Origin: Nitrosomonas sp.
Lineage (GTDB): Bacteria; Pseudomonadota; Gammaproteobacteria; Burkholderiales; Nitrosomonadaceae
DNA: 64,000 nucleotides
NCBI GenBank assembly: GCA_024281675.1
Contig: JAMXAG010000001.1
Coordinates: 310,001-374,000 of the forward strand
Direction: 5' to 3'
In this document: piece after piece, positions 1-9,626 of the stretch
How positions within the stretch are numbered: the stretch's first letter is position 1
Layout of the letters: the number at the start of each line of letters is the position of its first letter
Translations under genes and position numbers: made by a program
Notes under the pieces: generated by a model
Databases searched by the model: none
Told to the model about the DNA's origin: nothing
What the model saw: only the letters and a program-made list of their open reading frames with translations

Positions 1-799
1 CACTGGCATCTAATTCCGGCTGTATTTTCGCACTAAGACCGGTACCTACCGATACCATTAATAATTGATCCACGCCGGTTTTCCAATTGACATGATACGG
101 TGCTGCCGTTGCCATTTGGAAAGCAAGAAATGACGGATTGTTATATGTGGTGGTGCCGCCATCAAGAAAAAGAAATTGTTTTCCAGAACCTAATGTTATG
201 ATTTCCGGAGGGAAGAAAGTCGGTGCTGCGGTGCTTGCGCGTACCACCTGCCATAAAGGCAGATTGAGATTGCAATCGGCGCGACTCCGAAGATTATATT
301 TCGCATCGGGATTATTCCATACCGGCCACGGAGAGTCAGTATTATGGTTACGCAGCACGACCATTAGTAACGTACGTAGGCCTTCGTCACCCAATGTTGC
401 TAACGGTTTACCTTTACTGTATTCGTATCCAAGCGCTTGGTTAAGCTCTTTTTTTAATGTTTCCGCCAAGGGTTCATCGTTATAACTATAATACAGGCGC
501 TTAATAATGAATGCCTTGTCGAACATTTGGTTACCGCCGTCGACGTAGAATTTTCGGATAGTATCCATAGACATGCCAGTAGAAATGCAAGCCGCGATCA
601 TGGCGCCGGTACTGGTGCCACAAACAAAATCAAACCAATCGGCAAGCACCAGATCCGGTTTTTTATACTGTATACGTAGGTCAGCTTCTAATTTGGCCAG
701 AATTTCCACACTGATCAGTCCCAAAATACCCCCACCATCACACGATAAGATTTTTTTGGGGCCTGGAGAAGTGATACGAATTTTCAATTTATCGCTCAT
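1..799 (-). CDS. Patatin-like phospholipase, 3' end cut by window edge
   Basis: The frame is open from an ATG at 799 to the left edge (266 codons, no stop), so the C-terminus is missing. Patatin features are clear: a glycine-rich oxyanion motif DGGGILG at residues 21-27, the nucleophile motif GTSTG at 61-65 (Ser63), and the DGG motif at 213-215 (Asp213) completing the Ser-Asp dyad. The family hydrolyses acyl chains of phospholipids. CapV-type patatins act as membrane-degrading effectors in CBASS, but no cyclase is visible here. An AAGAGA ribosome site lies 7 bases before the ATG. The gene follows the 856-2844 gene by 56 bases on the same strand, so the two are probably co-transcribed. Effector function in a conflict system is inference. 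Confidence 0.9.
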   Translation of the reverse strand, partial: MSDKLKIRITSPGPKKILSCDGGGILGLISVEILAKLEADLRIQYKKPDLVLADWFDFVCGTSTGAMIAACISTGMSMDTIRKFYVDGGNQMFDKAFIIKRLYYSYNDEPLAETLKKELNQALGYEYSKGKPLATLGDEGLRTLLMVVLRNHNTDSPWPVWNNPDAKYNLRSRADCNLNLPLWQVVRASTAAPTFFPPEIITLGSGKQFLFLDGGTTTYNNPSFLAFQMATAAPYHVNWKTGVDQLLMVSVGTGLSAKIQPELDAS

Positions 800-855
800 A
801 ATATTCTCTTGTAAGTAAATTCTGCCTAAAATCACCTCTAAACATCAATGAATTG

Positions 856-2844
856 CTAAAGTTCTCGGGTATCAATCCAAGTAACATTTCCTGTTCTTTC
901 TTTGACTTCCTGATACATATGCGCGGTGCCACCCACACCATCACCGCCGCTGCCATTCCAGAGACAAATAAAATGTACTTTTCTGATGCCGTATGACAAG
1001 GCTGTATAGAGTAACCACAAGTTGCAGCGCACATAGGGATCGATGCCTTTCGGCGGTGGCCCGAGTTGCCCAGGTGCTGAGCGAATGCCATGGGTAAGCT
1101 TTTCTTTCGCCGACCGATAGCGATCAAGCCAAATTTTATCTGGGTTGATGACGGATTTTTCTATGAATTGTGGTTCGTCAAATGGTTGCAGCCATTGCAC
1201 TTTAACGCCGAGTTGCTGACAGACTTCTGTGAATAAAAGATCACCGCCATTTGCGCCTTGAGTAAGCGCAAAATCTTCCGGTCCGGCATCCAGTTGATGC
1301 AAGGCATTGGCGATTTTTTGAGCCGCTGTGGATACTTTTTCTGCTGGAAACCGTGGTATGGGCCTATCCGGAGCATCCATCATATGGCCACTGAATAGAA
1401 ATACTTTTTTAGGCTTCCAATGATCGTCAGGTTTGTTCAATTTTTGCATTGCACGATCAAACGTTGCAATCCCCATTTCCACATTTTCTGGATGAAAGCC
1501 AAGATTCTTTAGGAGTATCAGTTGATCACGGCAAGAGTCAAGCGCAAACCAGTCTTTATTACTATGAACGATCGCTTCTTGGTATGCGATTTTTATACTG
1601 CCGGGTGTACCAGCAAGCACTTCTATATCTCCCAGTGTCGCTTTTGACCAGAACAATTCTGTTGGGTTGGTTGCATATTCAGCCGCATATCGGACGGCTC
1701 CGGATAAAATGGCAATTTCCCTGTCATAACGAAAATCGTTGGTTAAATGACGGTACAAATGCATTAATGTCAGTGCATTAATGCCTGAATAGAAGTGACT
1801 CTGGTCGTGACGATAACCGATTGCGTAATTTTCTATTGCGGCACGCAGTAGTGCTTCTTCGTAAGCAGCTTCTTGTCGCCACTGTTCGCTCGATTTGTTG
1901 TCCTGATACCAGGAAGCTATCCAGGCATCCTTATCCACGCGGCCTAATAATGACCAAGTTTCTGAATCGCTATTAAATTTTGAATTTTGCTTATCCAGGA
2001 TCTTGTGATAATGCGCTCGTACATCATCCAGCGAATGAGTTGATTCGCCTTGAAGCGCCAATCGTTGCAGGCAGATACCCATCTCGCGCAAACCGCGTAA
2101 ATTATCTGGATCAATGGCCAATCCACGTTGCAGTTGTTCAATGGCAAAGTTGAATCGTTTTGCTTTACGTAACGCAATACCGGCTTCAATCCAAGCTTCT
2201 GCTCGGAAAGCTGCAATCGGCGCTTCATCAGCCAGCACTAAGAGATCGCCGATTTGACTGGATTTTCTCGCTGAATCGATGCGCTGTTGCCATGCTTCAT
2301 GTTGATCCCAGAATTCGCGCACGTCTCCAATACGTAAAGATTTCCAATCCGGTTCCTGAAGATTGGGTAGCGCATGATAAATCGGGCTGATCTTGCGCTC
2401 ATGCCAGGATTCCATCGTACTCACGATCATATCCGTTAATGCTTTTTTATCTTGTTCCAGTGTTGCCGGATCAGGGCCGCCATCTTTAATGCTGTAGCGT
2501 AACTTACGATCCGGTTGAATATCAAACGCATTGGTGAGTTGCCCACCATTGATGAGCACGGTTCCTCGTGCGCGTAAGGCATGACGAACACCTAATTCAT
2601 ACCAGACATTGGGATTATCGACGGTGATATCAGCAACCACCAGATCTGCGACCAAAAGTTCTTGAAACATGTCGGTGATGATATTGCCCGCACGTATTTC
2701 TTCATCGGCCCTAAATGGTTCTAAATTTGCTGCTTCTAAAGCTGGTTTGATTAATTCTTCGTAAATGCGGTTGAAGTTGAGCTCGTTACCCTCACGGTTC
2801 TTTTTGATGCCGAACGGCATCGCTACAAAAGCATGGGGTTTCAT
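856..2844 (-). CDS. Three-domain putative nucleotide sensor: deoxyribosyltransferase/TIR-like + TPR + SLOG-like
   Basis: This 662-residue protein starts at an ATG preceded by AGGAG. Residues 1 to about 130 form a Rossmannoid domain of the nucleoside-deoxyribosyltransferase/TIR-like kind, with an N-terminal FVAMPFG strand and a VADIT..NPNVWYELGVRHA segment. Residues about 170-470 are helical repeats of the TPR/MAP3K TRAF-binding type, including a clear TPR near residues 215-260. From about residue 480 a second Rossmann domain has FSGHMMD and the turn TQGANGGD, resembling the SLOG/LOG/DprA superfamily that binds nucleotides or NAD-derived ligands. The patatin gene follows it on the same strand. 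Aravind and colleagues have described such combinations in bacterial conflict systems; the role here is inferred. Domain boundaries are by eye. Confidence 0.8.
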   Translation of the reverse strand: MKPHAFVAMPFGIKKNREGNELNFNRIYEELIKPALEAANLEPFRADEEIRAGNIITDMFQELLVADLVVADITVDNPNVWYELGVRHALRARGTVLINGGQLTNAFDIQPDRKLRYSIKDGGPDPATLEQDKKALTDMIVSTMESWHERKISPIYHALPNLQEPDWKSLRIGDVREFWDQHEAWQQRIDSARKSSQIGDLLVLADEAPIAAFRAEAWIEAGIALRKAKRFNFAIEQLQRGLAIDPDNLRGLREMGICLQRLALQGESTHSLDDVRAHYHKILDKQNSKFNSDSETWSLLGRVDKDAWIASWYQDNKSSEQWRQEAAYEEALLRAAIENYAIGYRHDQSHFYSGINALTLMHLYRHLTNDFRYDREIAILSGAVRYAAEYATNPTELFWSKATLGDIEVLAGTPGSIKIAYQEAIVHSNKDWFALDSCRDQLILLKNLGFHPENVEMGIATFDRAMQKLNKPDDHWKPKKVFLFSGHMMDAPDRPIPRFPAEKVSTAAQKIANALHQLDAGPEDFALTQGANGGDLLFTEVCQQLGVKVQWLQPFDEPQFIEKSVINPDKIWLDRYRSAKEKLTHGIRSAPGQLGPPPKGIDPYVRCNLWLLYTALSYGIRKVHFICLWNGSGGDGVGGTAHMYQEVKERTGNVTWIDTREL

Positions 2845-3272
2845 TGGTTCTCCTTTTAATTGGGCCAGTGGTACACGAGGTGACTACTTAAAGTGGCCTC
2901 ACTGTACTTGCCTAGGGATCGTGACTTAGTAGATCAAATAGTATTACAGGCAGGCTATAACTACAATCGATTGAAATATGGATGTCATTTTCCGGTTTTG
3001 TCTGTGTCATCATTTATTGCGGTGCCCATTATTCTTGTTTGCGATCAAAAGCTAATCTTATATCTACTATCTTAGATATTTTTTAGTTCCACGATGTGCT
3101 GGTGTAGAGTACAGCCAGTTACGGAGAGGTAATTTATGGGATAGATACTGCACAAGCGCCCGGACGACAGTAGTGGTGCGTCGAGCGATACGATGTGATT
3201 AAATGAGCTTGAGGGTTCTGGTTGCGCGCAGCTTACATTAAATGTTTGCCGAAAGAGATATTCGGGGAAAAT
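2845..3272. other. Intergenic region, divergent promoter space
   Basis: This lies between divergently oriented genes and must contain the promoter for the 856-2844 locus and probably that of the DUF924 gene. A 60-codon frame at 2893-3075 has no ribosome site or recognisable similarity, and I do not call it. I see no RNA gene or strong hairpin. Confidence 0.5.
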
Positions 3273-3809
3273 ATGTTTAACGAAGTTTTAAAATTCTGGT
3301 TTGAAGAAATTGACCCGAAAATGTGGTGGATTGCAGATCCAATTTTTGATGGCCGCATTAAAGATCGCTTTGTCCATCTTCTCAACCAGGCGGAAAAAGG
3401 TGAGTTATACGGTTGGCGTAAAGAACCAAAGGGACGACTGGCTGAGATTATTGTACTTGATCAGTTTTCGAGAAATATTTACCGAAATACACCCAAAGCG
3501 TTTTCAAATGATGCTATGGCATTAGTTTTAGCTCAAGAGGCCGTTCGTTTGGAAGTTCCCAAACTTTTATCAGCTACAGAGTGTACATTTCTATTAGTTC
3601 CATATATGCATAGTGAATCCAATAAAATTCATGAGATTGCGGAAATACTCTATCGTGAGTCGGTGCTACCATTGAGTTACGAATTTGAATTAAAGCATAA
3701 AGAGATTATTAATCGATTTGGTCGATATCCGCATAGAAATACCATATTAGGACGTATTTCAAGCACTGAAGAAACTGAATTCTTAAAGCAGCCGGGATCA
3801 AGTTTTTGA
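3273..3809 (+). CDS. DUF924 family protein
   Basis: The protein matches the DUF924 (UPF0262-like, TPR-like helical) family by its opening EVLKFWFEEIDP-type segment, the WW pair after it, the central EIIVLDQFSRNIYRNTPKAF block (residues about 58-77) and the PYMHSE motif. The frame is open further upstream, but family members begin at the MF..EVLKFWF methionine, so I use the ATG at 3273, giving 178 residues, the usual family size. The molecular function of the family is not established. It stands alone, separated from both neighbours by more than 250 bases. Confidence 0.85.
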   Translation: MFNEVLKFWFEEIDPKMWWIADPIFDGRIKDRFVHLLNQAEKGELYGWRKEPKGRLAEIIVLDQFSRNIYRNTPKAFSNDAMALVLAQEAVRLEVPKLLSATECTFLLVPYMHSESNKIHEIAEILYRESVLPLSYEFELKHKEIINRFGRYPHRNTILGRISSTEETEFLKQPGSSF

Positions 3810-4071
3810 ATATTTTGGCTGCTTGTGTGTAACAGCTTGTCTACCCCTTAACCTGGATTAAACAACCTTTCCGGTTTCTAAAAAATCTTATTTCTATCTG
3901 AGATGCGACAATTTGTCGCATTATCAGCCCCAGCGTTCTTCCCTACAATGGCAAGAAATAGTGGCAAAAGAGAAAAATCGGTGTCGTAGTTACAAGGCAA
4001 TAAAGCGATTCTTTTCTTCCCTATGTTTCCAACATCATAAGCAATAAATGCAATTTCATAAGGAAAGAGGA

Positions 4072-5343
4072 ATGATTCACAGAAAAACGTTAATGCCCAT
4101 AACACAGTTAGTTGTAGTTTTGCTTTTAGGGCAGATACTAAGTTTTAATAGCTTTGCACAAAGCAACCATTGCCAAATATTGCATGCCGATCGAGTGTTT
4201 GATGGCTTTAATTTGTTGGCAAATGCGGCCATCCTGTTTAAAGATAATAAAATCGTGAAAGTAGGCGATCAATCAGAATTAACAGGACATTGCCATCGTA
4301 CAATGGACTTGGGCGATGCGGCCATTCTACCCGGCTTCATTGAATCGCATGCACATTTGGCGATTCAAAATATCCCTCATGAAAAAGTTTTGAAGCATGG
4401 CATTACCACCGTCAGAGACACTGGTGGCCCCCTGCGAAAACCATCGGATAGCGCCGGTGCATTACGTGTTTTAAGCGCTGGCCCTATCATTCAGGCAATG
4501 GGTGGTTATCCATTGAATATTTTTGGCCACGGTCACAGTGCTCATAATAAATATGATGCTGTCGGGATTGCTGTTACTAACATAGAAGAAGCTGAGGCAG
4601 TAGTTAAAGACCTGGTTGATGGCGGCTCAACCATCATTAAAATCTCACTAGAGCCAGGGGGTGAGGCGGGTGCGCCTTGGATGTCCAGTCACGGTCATGG
4701 TGAACCACCCAAAACTCCCTGGCCGATTCTATCTTTGGATATTGTCAAGGCAATCGTCGCTAAAGCGCATTTTCTGAATAAACGGGTCATGGCGCATGTC
4801 GGTGAAAATACGGGTGTTGAGCTTGCACTGGAAGGTGGCGTTGACGAATGGGCACACATTCCTTGTGCTGAAATCCGCGAAGATTTACTGCATCGTGCAG
4901 TTGCTCAGAATGTTACCTTTGTAACGACCATCGATACACTTTCCGCTTGCACGGGTGTTCATACCAATATGCATAAACTTGCACATATCATGGCGCATAG
5001 TATGGATTCAAAATCGAAATTTATCTATGGCTCTGAAATCGGCCATGATAATGTACCTTGGGGCATCAATGGTGAAGAAATGCGATTGCTATTGCATTTA
5101 ACGAGTGGTGAGACGATCGAATTTACTGATGTGCTGAATATTTTTAAGGCGGCAACTTCTGAAGCAGGTAAGAATTTAGGTAAACCATTATTGGGTACAC
5201 TATTACAAGGTGAGCCTGCCGACATCATCGCTGTGCGTGGTAACCCATTCGAAAGATTTAAATTGTTGGAATACCCTGATTTAGTTATTTCGGGTGGTTA
5301 TGTGATTGTGAATGAATTTAAAAATAACAAAAAACATCATTAG
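4072..5343 (+). CDS. Exported metal-dependent amidohydrolase
   Basis: This is a secreted member of the amidohydrolase (imidazolonepropionase/prolidase-like) superfamily. I choose the ATG at 4072, because AAGGA lies 7 bases before it; an in-frame ATG at 4048 lacks a site. The first 30 residues form a hydrophobic signal peptide ending near FAQS. Metal-binding features are visible: the ESHAHL strand after ILPGFI, a candidate carboxylated lysine in IIKISLEPGG, the RVMAHVGE histidine, and EWAHIPC. The C-terminal ADIIAVRGNPFE segment is the usual return strand of the small beta domain. Substrate cannot be read from the sequence; periplasmic peptidase- or lactamase-like hydrolysis is typical for relatives. 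Confidence 0.85.
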   Translation: MIHRKTLMPITQLVVVLLLGQILSFNSFAQSNHCQILHADRVFDGFNLLANAAILFKDNKIVKVGDQSELTGHCHRTMDLGDAAILPGFIESHAHLAIQNIPHEKVLKHGITTVRDTGGPLRKPSDSAGALRVLSAGPIIQAMGGYPLNIFGHGHSAHNKYDAVGIAVTNIEEAEAVVKDLVDGGSTIIKISLEPGGEAGAPWMSSHGHGEPPKTPWPILSLDIVKAIVAKAHFLNKRVMAHVGENTGVELALEGGVDEWAHIPCAEIREDLLHRAVAQNVTFVTTIDTLSACTGVHTNMHKLAHIMAHSMDSKSKFIYGSEIGHDNVPWGINGEEMRLLLHLTSGETIEFTDVLNIFKAATSEAGKNLGKPLLGTLLQGEPADIIAVRGNPFERFKLLEYPDLVISGGYVIVNEFKNNKKHH

Positions 5344-5392
5344 GCTTAGAAACTTTCATCGGTCGAGGTAAGCTATTGTTCATGTTGTAATC

Positions 5393-5411
5393 CCCCGATT
5401 ATTAGTCGGGG
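5393..5411 (+). terminator. Weak hairpin after the amidohydrolase gene
   Basis: CCCCGA and TCGGGG form a 6-bp GC-rich stem around a 7-base loop about 50 bases past the stop codon. There is no good T-tract after it, so termination is only a possibility. Confidence 0.35.
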
Positions 5412-5554
5412 TTAAAAGTTGAAGTTAATGTGTAAGAGCTGTGATGAAAATAACCTCGACTGACTCATTACTGAGTCCACCATTCCATCCATATACCTAC
5501 TAACTAACAGAGTAAAGCCCGGGATAGGTAAGGTACCGTGGCGTCAGATGTGTA

Positions 5555-5790
5555 TCCCACGTAATGCTGCTAACGAAAGTTTCTTCAGCACACTGAAAAC
5601 GGAATTTTTCCGCTTCACCGAATTCGACAGTATTGAGCAGCTTGACGCAGGTTTGCATGAACATTCGTTATTACAACCATGAGCGGATAAAGCTCAAATT
5701 GAACGGATTGAGTCCGGTAGACTGTAGGTCACAGTTTGCAACGCAGTCAGCTATTTTGTAAACGTCCAACTTCTGGGGGTCAGTTCAAAC
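5555..5790 (+). mobile_element. Remnant of an IS3-family transposase (OrfB C-terminal end)
   Basis: From 5563 the reading frame gives NAANESFFSTLKTEFF, and after a frameshift near 5655 gives MNIRYYNHERIKLKLNGLSP. Together these form the conserved C-terminal part of IS3-family (IS150-like) DDE transposases. The 5' part of the element is absent and the frame is broken, so this is a dead fragment. The segment ending near 5788 (GTCCAACTTCTGGGGGTCAG) resembles the terminal inverted repeat of such elements, which fixes the right end. No intact left end is visible. Confidence 0.75.
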
Positions 5791-5975
5791 CCCGTGTCGA
5801 TTCATTTTGCTTGTTACTAATCTGGTCGCGGCATCCGATATTGATTCGAATCCGAGTTAACCAGCTTGCACGAATTGTGCGCGCAGCAGTTTGTCACATG
5901 ATGGTTTTACAATCAAAACAAGTTTAATATGAGCTAAATAACTTTATTGACCCAAAATTTGCTGGAAGGAATTTT

Positions 5976-7124
5976 ATGCAACAAGAAGAAGATTTGTTTA
6001 CGCACCAGGACACGTTGGCTAATCTGCATGAAAACCTGCCACTGACAGAAAAATTGCGTTTCTTGCATCAAGTCATGCGCCAGGATTTTCCATTTATTGA
6101 TCGCTTGGCTATTGCGTTGTTTGACGAAAAAACAGAAATGCTCAAAACTTATACTCACAGTACTGAAGGCAATGACAGTCCGGTAACCACTTACGACGCG
6201 CCGCTTAGTTCCGCGCCTTCATTACGAGCCATCATCGAGCATCGTCGCCCACGCTTGGTGCAGGATCTTGATATTTTTTCTCAAGGTACGCATGAGCATA
6301 CCAAACGTGTCGCTGCCAAAGGTTATAAATCCAGTTACACCATGCCGCTTTATCAAAGCGGCACTTTCATAGGTTTTCTGTTTTTTAATTCCCATCAGGA
6401 GCATCCATTTACACCTAAAGTACTGCGTCAGATCGATATCTATGGTCATTTAATCGCACTGATGGTCATTAATGAACTCACTGCCATACGCACTCTGCTT
6501 GCTGCAGTTCGCGCCGCACGTAGCATGACGCATTATCGTGATCTTGAAACCGGCTCGCATATTGATCGTACTGCGCACTACGCGCGGCTCATTGCTCGCG
6601 ACCTTTCTCCGAGCTATCAGATTACCGATGAGCAGATTGAGCATATTTTCCTGTTCTCGCCGATGCATGATGTCGGCAAGATTGGCATCCCGGACAGCAT
6701 CCTGCGCAAACCCGGCAAACTGAATGCAGCAGAATTTGATGTGATGAAAACCCATCCGGCAAAAGGCCGTGAAATTATTGATTCCGTTCTTGAGGACTTT
6801 AGTCTGGGGACATTCGGTCACGCCAATATCTTACGTAATATTGCCGAGTATCATCACGAGGCAATTGATGGCAGTGGCTACCCCAATGGCTTGAAAGGCA
6901 ATGAAATTCCAATTGAAGCACGTATCAGCGCCGTGGCCGATGTATTTGATGCGCTGACTTCACGTCGTTCATATAAGACACCATGGAGTAATGAAGAAGC
7001 TTTTGCGGTGCTGCAGCAAATGTCCAACTCCAAGCTTGATCGTGATTGTGTGGAGGCATTGATTAATAATGTCGATAAGGTATTGGAAGTACAGCAACGT
7101 TTCCGTGATAACGATCTCATTTAA
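5976..7124 (+). CDS. GAF/HD-GYP domain cyclic-di-GMP phosphodiesterase
   Basis: The 382-residue protein has an N-terminal GAF-like sensory domain (about 20-165) and a C-terminal HD-GYP domain (about 180-370). The HD pair is in the segment SPMHDVGKIGIPDSIL, followed by the HHE of EYHHEAIDGSGYPNG and the GYP-type motif GSGYP, with ADVFDALTS later. HD-GYP enzymes hydrolyse cyclic di-GMP to pGpG or GMP. No signal peptide or membrane segment is seen, so it is cytoplasmic. AAGGA sits 5 bases before the ATG. It stands alone, tail-to-tail with the symporter gene. A link to the exopolysaccharide locus at 21-27 kb is possible but unproven. Confidence 0.93.
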   Translation: MQQEEDLFTHQDTLANLHENLPLTEKLRFLHQVMRQDFPFIDRLAIALFDEKTEMLKTYTHSTEGNDSPVTTYDAPLSSAPSLRAIIEHRRPRLVQDLDIFSQGTHEHTKRVAAKGYKSSYTMPLYQSGTFIGFLFFNSHQEHPFTPKVLRQIDIYGHLIALMVINELTAIRTLLAAVRAARSMTHYRDLETGSHIDRTAHYARLIARDLSPSYQITDEQIEHIFLFSPMHDVGKIGIPDSILRKPGKLNAAEFDVMKTHPAKGREIIDSVLEDFSLGTFGHANILRNIAEYHHEAIDGSGYPNGLKGNEIPIEARISAVADVFDALTSRRSYKTPWSNEEAFAVLQQMSNSKLDRDCVEALINNVDKVLEVQQRFRDNDLI

Positions 7125-7148
7125 AAAGAATAGTAAGAAGCGAATATC

Positions 7149-8396
7149 TTATTCGCTTGGTTTATCTTGTCTGATCCATTTCTGCACCACCAAGCTTCCC
7201 ACCAGATCTCCTTCCACATTCACCGTGGTGCGAACAGTATCGAGTATCCGATCAATCGGTAACAAAATGGCAATCGCCTCAACGGGCAATCCAACCGATT
7301 GCAATACCACAACCATTGTAACCATGCCGGCACTGGGAATACCTGGCGCACCGATTGCTGCCAGCATGGCGGTGAGAAATACAATCACCTGTTGCAACAG
7401 GCTGAGTTCAATACCTACTAGATTGGCAATGAACAGGGCGGCGACTGCTTCATAGAGTGCAGTACCATCCATATTCATGGTAGCGCCCAGTGGAATTACA
7501 AACCCCGCCACATCCCGTTTGACGTGCAAATGCTGTTCAGCACAGCGCAATGTAACGGGTAGTGTTGCCGCGCTGGAGCTGGTCGCAAAAGCAGTAATGA
7601 GTGCTTCTCGCGCACCCAACCAGAATTTAATGGGTGTCATGCCAGTAATCAGATAGAGGATGAGCGGAAGAACCACCACGCCGTGCAACAATGTAGTGCC
7701 GATTACAATCGCCATAAACTTGGTCATGGTTGTCAGCAAACCGGTATCTTGTGTAGCAACTAGTTGCAGCAATAATGCCATGATACCGAAAGGCGCCAGA
7801 CGCATGATCCATCCCACCAGCATCAATATCAATTCCAGGAATTCCTGCATGAGTGTCAGGATATTGCGATAACGCTCACCACCCACCACCAACGCAATGC
7901 CTAGCAATAGGGCAAATATCACCACCGCGAGCACGTTGCCTTGCGCCAGTGCGGCGATTGGATTTTGAAATAATGAATGCAGAAAATGGGCAAAGAAATC
8001 AGGCAATGACATCTGCGTTGCCTGAAATCCCTGCATGGCATCCTGAAACATCGCAATTTGCAGCCCACTACCGGGTTGCAGTAAATTGGCAGCCGTTAAT
8101 CCCAGCACAACAGAAAGTGCCATGGTTGAAAAAAAGAAAAACAGTGTTCCCTGCCAAACACGATTCATTTGCTGATGTGAGCGTAAATTGGCCACACCAA
8201 CCACAATTGATGTAAAGACTAGCGGAATCAGTACCATACGCAACAAATCAATGAATAATGTACTGACCAGTTTTGCTGCATACAAAGTGTTTTGTGTCAC
8301 ACTGGATTCCTGGCCCAACATGGCAAACCAGAGGCCCGACAAAATACCGAATAAAGTGCCCAACAAGATTTGAGTATTCAGTGATATCTTGCTCAC
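7149..8396 (-). CDS. Dicarboxylate/amino acid:cation symporter (DAACS family)
   Basis: This 415-residue membrane protein has the hallmarks of the GltP/DctA/SstT family: an N-terminal transmembrane segment, the serine-rich re-entrant loop AFATSSSAATLPVT, and the substrate/sodium-binding motif GATMNMDGTALYEA. Several further hydrophobic helices are visible. It uses a GTG start at 8396 with GGAAA upstream. It should import C4-dicarboxylates, glutamate or related amino acids with protons or sodium; the exact substrate cannot be told from sequence. It is 48 bases downstream of hemF on the same strand and may be read from the same transcript. Confidence 0.93.
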   Translation of the reverse strand: MSKISLNTQILLGTLFGILSGLWFAMLGQESSVTQNTLYAAKLVSTLFIDLLRMVLIPLVFTSIVVGVANLRSHQQMNRVWQGTLFFFFSTMALSVVLGLTAANLLQPGSGLQIAMFQDAMQGFQATQMSLPDFFAHFLHSLFQNPIAALAQGNVLAVVIFALLLGIALVVGGERYRNILTLMQEFLELILMLVGWIMRLAPFGIMALLLQLVATQDTGLLTTMTKFMAIVIGTTLLHGVVVLPLILYLITGMTPIKFWLGAREALITAFATSSSAATLPVTLRCAEQHLHVKRDVAGFVIPLGATMNMDGTALYEAVAALFIANLVGIELSLLQQVIVFLTAMLAAIGAPGIPSAGMVTMVVVLQSVGLPVEAIAILLPIDRILDTVRTTVNVEGDLVGSLVVQKWIRQDKPSE

Positions 8397-8444
8397 CGAT
8401 TGATTTCCATTTTTTTATCCTGAGGTAATAAACGAAGCAAACTA

Positions 8445-9341
8445 CTACACCCAATCCTTTCCAATCAGAAAATCTGTATACAGCTTATCCTCGGCACTGC
8501 CCACGACTGGTTTCCAGTCATAGCGCCATTTCACAATCGGTGGTAGAGACATTAAGATTGATTCTGTGCGTCCGCCGGTTTGTAACCCAAATAACGTGCC
8601 ACGATCCCATACCAGATTAAATTCTACATAGCGTCCACGACGGTAGGCCTGAAAATCACGTTCACGTTCACCGTAGGGAATATCTTTGCGTCTCTCCAAT
8701 ATTGGGCGGTACGCTGGTAAAAAATGCTCGCCAACACTACGCGTTAGATTGAAACAAGTGTCAAAATTAGGTTGATTTAAATCGTCAAAGAAAACACCAC
8801 CAATACCTCGTGGTTCCTTGCGGTGCTTCAGGTAAAAATATTCATCACACCATTTCTTTAAGCGAGGATAACAATCGTCACCAAAAGGTTGTAAAGCGCT
8901 TTTACAAGCATGATGAAAATGAATCGCATCTTCTTCAAAACCATAGTACGGTGTTAAATCCATTCCACCACCAAACCACCAAACGGGCGCAGCGCCTTCC
9001 TTAAGTGCTTCAAAAAAACGTACATTCATGTGTACAGTAGGAGCATAAGGATTACGCGGATGCAATACTAATGATACACCCATCGCTTGAAACGAGCGGC
9101 CTGCTAATTCTGGACGTGCAGCCGTAGCGGATGCAGGCAATCCAGCGCCATATACATGCGAGAAATTAACACCACCACGTTCCAGCACGTTTCCTTCTTC
9201 GAGCACGCGACTAATACCACCTCCACCTTCCGGTCGATCCCATTGATCGCGTTTAAATGTTTTGCCGTCTACTGCTTCCAGTCCTTTTACGATATCATCT
9301 TGCAGTTTTACGAGAAATTCTTTTACTTGTGGTGTATTCAT
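8445..9341 (-). CDS. hemF: Oxygen-dependent coproporphyrinogen III oxidase
   Basis: The protein (298 residues, usual length) converts coproporphyrinogen III to protoporphyrinogen IX in haem synthesis, using O2. Family blocks are visible: the glycine-rich [11 protein letters not shown] near the N-terminus, [28 protein letters not shown] with the conserved histidines, [30 protein letters not shown], and the C-terminal [20 protein letters not shown]. The ATG at 9341 has AGGATC upstream. Haem demand is high in an organism with cytochrome oxidase and other c-type cytochromes. It is divergent from aroC across 285 bases. Confidence 0.97.
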   Translation of the reverse strand: MNTPQVKEFLVKLQDDIVKGLEAVDGKTFKRDQWDRPEGGGGISRVLEEGNVLERGGVNFSHVYGAGLPASATAARPELAGRSFQAMGVSLVLHPRNPYAPTVHMNVRFFEALKEGAAPVWWFGGGMDLTPYYGFEEDAIHFHHACKSALQPFGDDCYPRLKKWCDEYFYLKHRKEPRGIGGVFFDDLNQPNFDTCFNLTRSVGEHFLPAYRPILERRKDIPYGERERDFQAYRRGRYVEFNLVWDRGTLFGLQTGGRTESILMSLPPIVKWRYDWKPVVGSAEDKLYTDFLIGKDWV

Positions 9342-9626
9342 ATAAGATCCTGATATTAATTTTGTTGATCACAGAGATATGGTTTTAAATGATAAGAAAA
9401 TTTGTTTTTATGGAGTGTTAAAAAATAATCGTTTTTAGGATGATTTATTGCAGTAATTAATACTGGAAGTAAAAAATGTATTCTGCATTTTACTGGTATA
9501 TAGAGATAACACGATAAGACAATTTCATCATTGATCTGAAACAATCTCAAGAAAATTAAACTATCTTTGTTTTAATAGAAAGCATCGACGATAGTTTCCC
9601 AATAAATTTGTTTAAGAGAACTTAGA

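Noticed and set aside
138-818. Two plus-strand open frames (115 and 81 codons)
   Set aside because: They lie antisense to the patatin gene, whose motifs are unmistakable on the minus strand.
1-2844. A complete CBASS operon
   Set aside because: The patatin resembles CapV, but no CD-NTase is visible in the window and the partner has a different architecture; genes beyond the left edge cannot be judged.
2893-3075. 60-codon plus-strand frame
   Set aside because: No ribosome site, no recognisable similarity, in an intergenic promoter region.
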